This document shows positions 1 through 5,635 of a DNA stretch of 5,635 nt, one piece after another. The stretch spans positions 1 through 5,635 of the forward strand of contig NZ_CALTZE010000182.1 in assembly GCF_943913695.1 (NCBI RefSeq), read 5' to 3'. The position numbers were made by a program, and so were the translations under genes. Under the pieces are notes generated by a model, which saw nothing but the letters and a program-made list of their open reading frames with translations, searched no databases and was not told the DNA's origin. Origin of the DNA: an uncultured Marmoricola sp. GTDB taxonomy: Bacteria > Actinomycetota > Actinomycetes > Propionibacteriales > Nocardioidaceae. The first letter of the stretch is position 1. Each line of letters begins with the position of its first letter.

Positions 1-59
1 TGTCGTCGTGCGGGGTCTCGAGGCCCTCGCTGGCGCTCGGGCACCTCGACCACCCGGGG
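1..59 (+). repeat. Repeat unit A, copy 1
   Basis: This copy is identical over 59 bases to 178-236. The unit reads from a TCGTCGTGCGGGG leader through CTCGAGG to the CACCTCGACCACCC end. Inside it, CGAGG can pair with CCTCG and CCC with GGG, leaving a two-base bulge, so the unit can fold as an imperfect hairpin by itself. Confidence 0.85.
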
Positions 60-68
60 CTCGGGGTC

Positions 69-119
69 TCGTGACAGGCGCTGCGCGCCTTCCTCGACCA
101 ACAACGTGGCGGGGTGGTC
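69..119 (+). repeat. Repeat unit C, copy 1, with perfect hairpin
   Basis: This copy is identical over 51 bases to 325-375 (offset 256). Positions 76-90 form a perfect hairpin: AGGCGC, loop TGC, GCGCCT. The 3' part merges with unit B: CCTCGACCA at 92-100 is the exact reverse complement of TGGTCGAGG at 115-123, giving a second 9-bp stem with a 14-base loop. Confidence 0.85.
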
Positions 120-232
120 GAGGTGCGAGCGAAGCGAGCCTCGAGGCCCAGTGAGGTGTGTGGGGCCTGGGCCGGTCTGTCGTCGTGCGGGGTCTCGAGG
201 CCCTCGCTGGCGCTCGGGCACCTCGACCACCC
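112..232. repeat. Long inverted repeat, unit B copy 1 with unit A copy 2
   Basis: The outer arms 112-126 and 218-232 are perfectly complementary over 15 bases (GGGTGGTCGAGGTGC against its complement). Pairing continues inward with small bulges: GAGCG 127-131 with CGCTC 211-215, AGCGAG 133-138 with CTCGCT 203-208, then CTCGAGG-type sequence in both arms. The unpaired centre is about 40 bases (149-189). The structure could form a cruciform in DNA or a strong hairpin in RNA. Confidence 0.8.
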
Positions 233-236
233 GGGG
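178..236 (+). repeat. Repeat unit A, copy 2
   Basis: This is a perfect 59-base match to copy 1 at an offset of 177. Its 3' end (218-232) is the exact reverse complement of 112-126 in unit B copy 1, so the two form the arms of a large inverted repeat. Confidence 0.85.
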
Positions 237-272
237 GCTGGCGGTCTCGGGGCCTTCGACCAGCTGCGGGCC

Positions 273-307
273 GGGGTGGTCGAGGTGCGGGCGGAGCGAG
301 CCGCGTC
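273..307 (-). repeat. Repeat unit B, copy 2
   Basis: It contains GGGGTGGTCGAGGTGC followed by a variant GGGCGGAGCGAGCC. The linker after it resembles that of copies 3 and 4 (GTCTTCGTCGTG for GTCGTCGTCGTG) but breaks off straight into unit C copy 2, with no unit A arm. This looks like a deletion or recombination junction. Confidence 0.75.
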
Positions 308-324
308 TTCGTCGTGAGCGGGTG

Positions 325-375
325 TCGTGACAGGCGCTGCGCGCCTTCCTCGACCAACAACGTGGCGGGGTGGTC
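325..375 (+). repeat. Repeat unit C, copy 2, with perfect hairpin
   Basis: This is a 51-base perfect match to 69-119, with the same 6-bp, 3-base-loop hairpin at 332-346. Identity stops at 376, inside the following unit B, where TGGTCGAGG has become TGGTCAGGG. The second stem seen in copy 1 is therefore reduced here to about five pairs (GACCA/TGGTC). Confidence 0.85.
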
Positions 376-384
376 AGGGAGAGG

Positions 385-451
385 AGCGGGCCGCGTCGTC
401 GTCGTGCGGGGTCTCGAGGCCCTCGCTGGCGCTCGGGCACCTCGACCAGCC
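385..451 (+). repeat. 67-base direct repeat with unit A copy 3, left copy
   Basis: Positions 385-451 match 506-572 at an offset of 121 with one mismatch (439 A against 560 T). The block contains the end of unit B, the GC-rich GCCGCGTCGTCGTCG linker and all of unit A. This suggests that B-linker-A spread or was duplicated as one piece. Confidence 0.85.
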
Positions 452-483
452 CGTTGGGGTCTCGCGACCTCGACCAGCCCGAC

Positions 484-569
484 GGGGTGGTCGAGGTGCG
501 AGCGAAGCGGGCCGCGTCGTCGTCGTGCGGGGTCTCGAGGCCCTCGCTGGCGCTCGGGCTCCTCGACCA
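484..569. repeat. Inverted repeat, unit B copy 4 with unit A copy 4
   Basis: TGGTCGAGG at 487-495 is the exact reverse complement of CCTCGACCA at 561-569. GAGCG (500-504) can pair inward with CGCTC (551-555). The arms enclose the GTCGTCGTCG linker. It repeats the B-linker-A architecture of 112-232 with a shorter centre. Confidence 0.75.
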
Positions 570-572
570 GCC
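506..572 (+). repeat. 67-base direct repeat with unit A copy 4, right copy
   Basis: This is the partner of 385-451 and the last repeat before the gene at 607. Its terminal CTCGACCA (562-569) lies 12 bases upstream of a TANNNT-type hexamer (582-587), so the repeat reaches into the presumed promoter of the operon. Confidence 0.85.
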
Positions 573-581
573 GGCGCCGCC

Positions 582-587
582 TACGCT
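582..587 (+). promoter_or_regulatory. Possible -10 element TACGCT for the mmcQ-like operon
   Basis: TACGCT fits the TANNNT pattern of actinobacterial -10 boxes. It lies 7 bases before a GTG (595) that is in frame with the ATG at 607. Transcription starting near 594 would give either a leaderless GTG start or a leader of about 12 bases carrying GTGGGG before the ATG. I see no convincing -35 box; the expected area lies in the last repeat. Confidence 0.35.
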
Positions 588-606
588 GCGGGACGTGGGG
601 TGCGAG

Positions 607-948
607 ATGGCTGACTTCCTGGAGCTGGTGCACCAGCTCGAGGAGGTGGCGCAGGACGACGGGCCGCCGTCGTGGTCGGCGTTCCGGGTGCAGGGCCGCA
701 CCTTCGGCTACCTGTGGCCCGCGACCCGCACGGTCGGGCTCAAGCAGCTGCTCGGCGAGCAGCTCGCCCTGGTCGCGGAGCGGCCCGAGGTCTTCGAGCG
801 GCAGTACGCCTCGGGGCGCTTCGGGTGGGTGGTGGTGCAGCTCGCGGGGGTCGAGCGCGACGAGCTGGCCGAGCTGGTCTTCGAGGCGTGGCGGCTGACC
901 GCGTCGGAGGAGCTGCTGATCGCGCGGGGCGAACGGCTGCCGGCGTAG
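607..948 (+). CDS. MmcQ/YjbR-like (DUF419) family protein
   Basis: This 113-residue protein fits the usual 110-120 residue size of the MmcQ/YjbR family, a small alpha/beta fold often annotated as DNA-binding. Its biochemical role is not established, so I give no function. Family-like features are FRVQGRTFGYL at residues 26-36, the TVGLK strand at 42-46, a PEVF segment at 60-63, GRFGWVVVQL at 70-79 and the C-terminal helix with EAWRL at 93-97. I chose ATG 607, which follows GTGGGG (595-600) at a 6-base spacing. The in-frame GTG 595 would add four residues and would suit leaderless initiation. The open frame reaches back to 370, but that part translates repeat DNA. The gene stops 32 bases before the peptidase start, on the same strand, and probably heads a three-gene operon. 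No signal peptide or membrane segment is visible. Confidence 0.86.
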   Translation: MADFLELVHQLEEVAQDDGPPSWSAFRVQGRTFGYLWPATRTVGLKQLLGEQLALVAERPEVFERQYASGRFGWVVVQLAGVERDELAELVFEAWRLTASEELLIARGERLPA

Positions 949-968
949 GGGTGGTCGGTGGCGTCTGG

Positions 969-974
969 TAGACC
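969..974 (+). promoter_or_regulatory. Possible internal -10 element TAGACC before the peptidase gene
   Basis: TAGACC lies 6 bases before the GTG at 981, the distance typical of leaderless actinobacterial promoters. It departs from TANNNT at the last base. The only other start signal is G-rich GGCGGG touching the start codon, which is too close to be a normal ribosome binding site. Confidence 0.3.
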
Positions 975-980
975 GGCGGG

Positions 981-2998
981 GTGAGCGAGCAGACGCCCTT
1001 CCACGACCTGGACGCCTACGTCGACCTGCCCCGCGGAGCCGGCCTGGTGCTCTCGCCCGACGGGAGCCGGCTGGTGACCTCCCAGCAGACGCTCGACCCC
1101 AAGCGGCAGAAGTGGGTGACCTCGCTGTGGGAGGTCGACCCGGCGGGGGAGCGGCCGGCGCGACGACTGACCCGGGGCGCGAAGGGCGAGGGTGGGGCGG
1201 CGTACCTCCCCAACGGCGACCTGCTCTTCACCGCGGCCCGCCCCGACCCGGAGGCCGACGAGGACGACGACGAGCAGCAGCTGCTCTGGTTGCTGCCCGC
1301 CGAGGGAGGCGAGGCGCGGGTCGTGGCGACCCGGCCCGGTGGCGTCGGCGGGGTGCACGTGGCGCGCGAGGCGGGCACCGTGCTGCTCAGCTCCGACACC
1401 TTCCCCAACTCCACCGACGAGGAGTCGGAGGCGGCCAAGCGCAAGGCCCGCAAGGAGGCCAAGGTCAGCGCGATCCTGCACGAGTCCTCGCCCGTGCGGT
1501 TCTGGGACGCCGACCTCGGCCCCGCGGCGCCGCGGCTCTTCGCCGGCGCCCTCGCCGAGGGCCAGGAGCGCCTGGAGCTGCGCGACCTGACGCCGCGGGC
1601 CGGGCGCGCCCTGATCGAGGGCGCGCAGTCGGTGAGCCCCGACGGCCGCACGGTCGCGACCACCTGGGCGGTGCCCGAGCCCGGCGGCGTGCGCTGGACG
1701 CTGGCGGTCGTCGACGTCGAGAGCGCCGCGCTGCGCATCGTGGTCGACGACGAGGACCACGAGATCTTCCACCCCGTCTTCAGCCCCGACGGTCGCTCGG
1801 TGGCCGTGGTCACCGAGAGCCGCTCGACCCCGCACGACGCCCCCGAGACCCGGCTGGCGGTGCTCGACCTGGAGACCGAGGCGCTGCGCGACCTCAACGG
1901 CGCCTGGGACCACTGGCCCCACGACGTCGCGTGGACCCCCGACTCCCAGGCCCTGGTCGTGACCGCCGACGAGGACGGTCGCGCGCCGGTCTTCCGTCAC
2001 GAGCTGGCCACGGGGGAGTGGACCCGCCTCACCGCCGACGACTTCGCCTACTCCGACGCGCAGGTCAGTCCCGACGGCGCGACGGTCTACGCCATGCGCA
2101 CCTCCTACGCCGAGCCCGCGCGGCCGGTGCGCCTCGACGCCACCACGCCCGACCAGTCCTCCGCGCCCCTGCGTGGGCCCTCCGAGCCGCCCGCCCTGCC
2201 CGGCACGCTCGTCGACGTCGAGGCCACCGCCATCGACGGCACCCGCGTGCGCTCGTGGCTGTGCCTGCCGGAGGGGGCGAGCGCCGAGAGTCCAGCCCCG
2301 CTGCTGCTGTGGATCCACGGCGGCCCGCTCGGCTCGTGGAACGCCTGGTCGTGGCGGTGGAACCCCTGGCTCGCCGTGGCCCAGGGGTACGCCGTGCTGC
2401 TCCCCGACCCGGCCCTGTCGACCGGCTACGGGCAGGACTTCGTCGCGCGTGGCTGGGGCGCGTGGGGCGCGGCGCCCTACACCGACCTGATGGCGGCCAC
2501 CGACGCGGCCGAGGCCCGCGACGACGTCGACGAGACCCGCACCGCCGCGATGGGTGGGTCCTTCGGCGGCTACATGGCCAACTGGGTGGCCGGCCACACC
2601 GACCGCTTCGCGGCGGTCGTGACCCACGCCAGCCTGTGGGCGCTCGACCAGTTCGGTCCGACCACCGACGCGCCGTGGTACTGGAAGCGCGAGATGACCG
2701 AGCAGATGGCGCTCGACAACTCCCCGCACCGCTGGGTCGACGAGATCGTGAGCCCGATGCTGGTGATCCACGGTGACAAGGACTACCGCGTCCCCATCGG
2801 CGAGGCGCTGCGGCTGTGGTCGGAGCTGATGGAGCGCGCGGGCGAGGGCGGTGAGACGCCGCACCGTTTCCTCTACTTCCCCGACGAGAACCACTGGGTG
2901 CTCACGCCCGGCCACGCGAAGGTCTGGTACGAGACGGTCTTCGCCTTCCTGCGCCAGCACGTGCTCGGCGAGGAGTGGCAGACCCCGGAGCTGCTCGC

Positions 2999-3002
<4 letters not shown>
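981..3002 (+). CDS. S9-family serine peptidase (prolyl oligopeptidase / acylaminoacyl-peptidase type)
   Basis: This 673-residue, probably cytoplasmic peptidase should hydrolyse short peptides; whether it acts as an oligopeptidase, dipeptidyl aminopeptidase or acylaminoacyl-peptidase cannot be read from sequence. Residues 1 to about 400 form a beta-propeller with PD40-like SPDG turns at 25-28, 219-222, 268-271 and 363-366, and a TPD turn at 319-321. A charged helix (about 146-161, DEESEAAKRKARKEAK) lies within the propeller region. The alpha/beta-hydrolase domain, about 405-673, has the oxyanion motif HGGP (446-449), nucleophile Ser527 in GGSFGG, Asp601 in HGDKDYRVP and His638 in ENHW, so the triad is complete. 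Tryptophans cluster at about 452-463. The segment DPALSTGYG (476-484) stands where many relatives have NPRGS-x-GYG. No signal peptide is visible. The GTG start at 981 matches the PFHDLDAYVDLPR opening usual for this subfamily. The stop overlaps the next gene's start. Confidence 0.95.
2987..2990 (+). promoter_or_regulatory. Ribosome binding site GGAG deciding the aldolase start
   Basis: GGAG lies 8 bases before the GTG at 2999, inside the end of the peptidase gene. The alternative in-frame GTG at 2975 has AGGA directly against it, too close to work, so this site favours 2999. Confidence 0.65.
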
Positions 3003-4020
<1,018 letters not shown>

Positions 4021-4036
<16 letters not shown>

Positions 4037-5409
4037 GCGAGCACGGCCAGCACGCGCCGGTTGCTCGCCGAGTCGCTGTGGAGCCGGAGCTTGGCGAAGA
4101 TCGAGCCGACGACGGGCTCGACGGTCTTGACGCTTAGGTGCAGCTCGCGGCCGATCGCCTGGTTGGAGAGACCCCGCGCCATCAGCCCGAGCACCTCGTG
4201 CTCGCGGGGCGTCAGGTCGGGGAGGTGGCCCGCGCGCTGCTCCTGCTCGATCAGCTCGCCCAGCCCGAGGCACTCCAGCACCAGCCCGGCCTGCGAGACG
4301 AGGTCGTCGAGCAGACGGTCCTCGGCGGGCGTGAGCGGCACCGCGCGGTCCAGGCTGATGCCTCCGACGACGTCGTCCCCGCGCTGGACGGGCCGCACCA
4401 CGACGCCACCGGGAGGCTCGGGCAGCGGGGCCGGTGGAGTGGTCCCGTGCTGCGGTGGCCACGCGCCGACGGCTCGCCATGCGGCTGGTCCGTCCTCGGC
4501 GTCGTCACCGACGGCCCGCCACACCGTCGCCGGGGCGTGCAGCGCCTCGGAGACCGCCCGCGCGAGATCGGCGCCCATGTCGGCGTCGCGGTGGCTGCGG
4601 GAGAGCCACGTGAGCGCGTTGTAGGCCGCGGCGTGCTGGCCGTGCACGATGGCCAGCCCGGCGGCGACGGGCAGCAGCGGCGCGGAGAGCACGCCGGGCA
4701 GCGGGGAGCCCCACACCGCGAGCCCGATGAGAAGCGTGCCCGCGGAGACCCCGGCGGCCAGCAGCAGCCAGGCCAGCTGTCGGCGTACGACGCCGTCGGC
4801 GCCGCGCCAGCGCGCCCAGATCGCCACCGGCCACAGCAGCTGCATCAGCGCGTAGGCGGGGTGAGCCAGCACCTCCCACACGCGCGTCGCACCCGCTGGC
4901 GCCGTCGAGGAGACCGGGTGCACCGTGGTGACGCCGGCGGAGGCGTACTCCACGGGCCACACGGCCGAGAGCAGGGAGCACGCGGTCGCCACCCCGACGA
5001 CGGCGATCAGGACGGGGGTCCAGCGGGGGGAGGGGAGCCGGCCGTCGGGGAAGCACAGGACCGCCACCGTGACCAGGGCGATCGACAGCGCCACCGGCCA
5101 CACGCCGAGCCAGCCCCACCACTCCTCGAGGGCCGAGTGGGCCGCGGGAGCCGAGCCGGGGGCGTGGCCCACCTGGCGACCGACGAACATCACCGCGTGC
5201 ACCGCGGCCGTGAGCGAGAACAGCGCCCCCTCGCGGTGACCGGGTCGATGGTGGGAGAGGTAGGCACCCACGGCCGCGAAGGCGAGGGCGAGCAGGGCGT
5301 TGTGCAGGTTGGACTGCCACACGCCGCGTGCGAGGCCGAGGCAGACGAGCACGACGACGCCGCCCAGCGTCAGCAGCGGCACCACACCGCGCGGCAGCCT
5401 CGTGGCCAT
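4021..5409 (-). CDS. Membrane-bound LuxR-family transcriptional regulator
   Basis: This 462-residue one-component regulator has about eight hydrophobic segments at roughly 9-27, 36-52, 61-79, 100-120, 130-150, 180-199, 210-232 and 238-255. A loop motif FPDGRLPSPRW (120-130) is one I associate with membrane sensor parts of actinobacterial histidine kinases. Residues about 282-398 look like a degenerate GAF-type or kinase-linker region, ending in the helix PAEDRLLDDLVSQAGLVLE. No kinase or receiver domain is present. The C-terminal LuxR/GerE helix-turn-helix spans 399-462, with LTPREHEVLGLMARGLSNQAI, then LSVKTVEPVVGSIFAKL, and ends in RRVLAVLAYL. It probably senses a membrane or cytoplasmic signal and binds DNA from the membrane; the ligand is unknown. 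I chose ATG 5409 because the first helix follows it directly, although no clear Shine-Dalgarno is seen. ATG 5478 or GTG/other codons up to 5529 would translate a hairpin region. It is divergent from the gene at 5547. Confidence 0.87.
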
Positions 5410-5439
5410 GGCGTCATCGTGGCAGCACCGCCGCGGCGG

Positions 5440-5464
5440 CGCCCCAGGGTTTGCCCTGGAGGCG
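5440..5464. promoter_or_regulatory. Hairpin between divergent genes, possible operator or leader structure
   Basis: CCAGGG (5444-5449) and CCCTGG (5454-5459) are perfectly complementary across the 4-base loop TTTG. Pairing extends by four more pairs, CGCC 5440-5443 with GGCG 5461-5464, with A5460 bulged. It sits 31 bases upstream of the regulator ATG. A further CCCTGG occurs at 5497-5502. It could be a binding palindrome for the regulator, a leader hairpin or a chance GC palindrome. No run of T follows on either strand, so it is not a typical terminator. Confidence 0.45.
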
Positions 5465-5536
5465 GCGTGCAGGGACATCCCCGTGGTGCGGGCCCACCCT
5501 GGCGGAGCAGGTTCGGCCTTGTCACCCACCGCCGAC

Positions 5537-5541
5537 AGGAG
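5537..5541 (+). promoter_or_regulatory. Ribosome binding site AGGAG for the gene at 5547
   Basis: AGGAG is followed by a 5-base spacer and ATG. It is the clearest Shine-Dalgarno in the window and strongly supports the start at 5547. Confidence 0.75.
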
Positions 5542-5546
5542 CCGTC

Positions 5547-5635
5547 ATGCCCACCTCCCCGACCCCGTCCACGCCGTCCCACCTCACGGACCCGACCGCG
5601 GCGATGTTGCGCGCCTCGCTGGTGGTGGCGCCCCT
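5547..5635 (+). CDS. N-terminal fragment of an unidentified protein, cut by the window edge
   Basis: Only 29 codons are visible. The protein opens with a Pro/Ser/Thr-rich stretch (MPTSPTPSTPSHLTDP), then turns hydrophobic (AAMLRASLVVAP), which may be the start of a membrane helix. I do not recognise the family from this fragment. Support for a real gene comes from the well-placed AGGAG and the typical actinobacterial codon use. It is divergent from the membrane LuxR gene with 137 bases between start codons, the usual arrangement of a local regulator and a target, though that link is inference. Confidence 0.7.
   Translation, partial: MPTSPTPSTPSHLTDPTAAMLRASLVVAP

Larger units (their letters stand above)
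1..572. repeat. Cluster of REP-like inverted and direct repeats, no gene
   Basis: This stretch is built almost wholly from three short units. Unit A occurs at 1-59, 178-236, 398-448 and 519-569. Unit B, its approximate reverse complement, occurs at 111-148, 273-307, about 367-397 (decayed) and 484-522. Unit C occurs at 69-119 and 325-375. The motif CTCGACCA and its complement TGGTCGAG mark nearly every unit end. Open frames cross the stretch in several phases, but they are low-complexity Arg/Gly/Ser/Pro translations of the same repeat in different frames, with no recognisable domain, so I call it non-coding. It continues past the left edge. The pattern resembles REP/BIME-type intergenic palindromes; the similarity to repeats common in Nocardioides genomes is from memory. 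No RAYT-type transposase gene is in the window. Confidence 0.88.

Noticed and set aside
1..572. CRISPR array
   Set aside because: Repeats differ in type, orientation and spacing (offsets 177, 219, 121), and the intervening sequence is itself repetitive, not unique spacers.
370..606. N-terminal extension of the MmcQ-like gene to 370
   Set aside because: The added 79 residues are translated repeat DNA, whereas the family-like sequence and length begin at 607.
158..898. 246-residue plus-strand open frame across the repeats
   Set aside because: It translates repeat units and then the MmcQ-like gene out of frame; the real frame there has a recognisable family.
708..2960. 750-residue open frame on the minus strand
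   Set aside because: It lies opposite the MmcQ-like and S9 peptidase genes, is low-complexity Arg/Gly/Val/His-rich and has no domain; high GC leaves such antisense frames open.
2975..2998. Upstream GTG start for the aldolase
   Set aside because: AGGA abuts the codon with no spacer and the eight extra residues precede the usual family opening; GTG 2999 has GGAG at 8 bases.
5440..5464. Rho-independent terminator
   Set aside because: The hairpin is strong but no T-run follows on either strand, and it lies between divergent starts where no transcript should end.
5410..5529. Longer LuxR protein starting at 5478 or 5529
   Set aside because: The extra 23-40 residues are Pro/Arg/Cys/His-rich, translate the hairpin, and no ribosome binding site at proper spacing is seen. 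The choice remains moderately uncertain.
5493..5546. Riboswitch-like leader before the 5547 gene
   Set aside because: GGCGG (5501-5505) can pair with CCGCC (5529-5533) around a small AGG/CCT stem, but I recognise no riboswitch consensus and the pairing is weak.

Overview
The window is very GC-rich with strong G/C bias at third codon positions, GTG starts and tightly packed genes, as in a high-GC actinobacterium. The intergenic repeat style (CTCGACCA/TGGTCGAG ends, an AGGCGC-TGC-GCGCCT hairpin) and the protein flavour suggest Nocardioides or another Nocardioidaceae. That placement is from memory and was not tested by a search.

Layout. Positions 1 to about 572 hold no credible gene. They are a dense cluster of REP-like repeats in both orientations: four copies of one arm (A), three good and one decayed copy of its inverted counterpart (B), and two identical 51-base copies of a third unit (C) with a perfect hairpin. 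The cluster runs off the left edge and stops about 35 bases before the first gene. Three plus-strand genes follow as a probable operon: an MmcQ/YjbR-like (DUF419) small protein (607-948), an S9-family prolyl-oligopeptidase-type serine peptidase (981-3002), and a low-specificity L-threonine aldolase (2999-4036) whose GTG start overlaps the peptidase stop by 4 bases. A minus-strand gene (4021-5409) encodes a LuxR-type regulator with about eight predicted membrane helices. It converges on the aldolase gene, and the two 3' ends overlap by 16 bases. The final 137-base intergenic stretch is divergent: it carries a strong hairpin on the regulator side and a clear ribosome binding site for a plus-strand gene that starts at 5547 and is cut by the window edge.

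How the genes may work together. The peptidase is predicted to be cytoplasmic and to release small peptides or amino acids; the PLP-dependent aldolase cleaves threonine or allo-threonine to glycine and acetaldehyde. Their coupled translation suggests co-expression in peptide and amino-acid turnover, but a shared pathway is inference. The membrane LuxR protein is a plausible regulator of the divergent truncated gene. I found no phage, CRISPR, transposase, tRNA or rRNA. The most unusual content is the composite repeat cluster; I see no clear evidence for a new multi-gene system.
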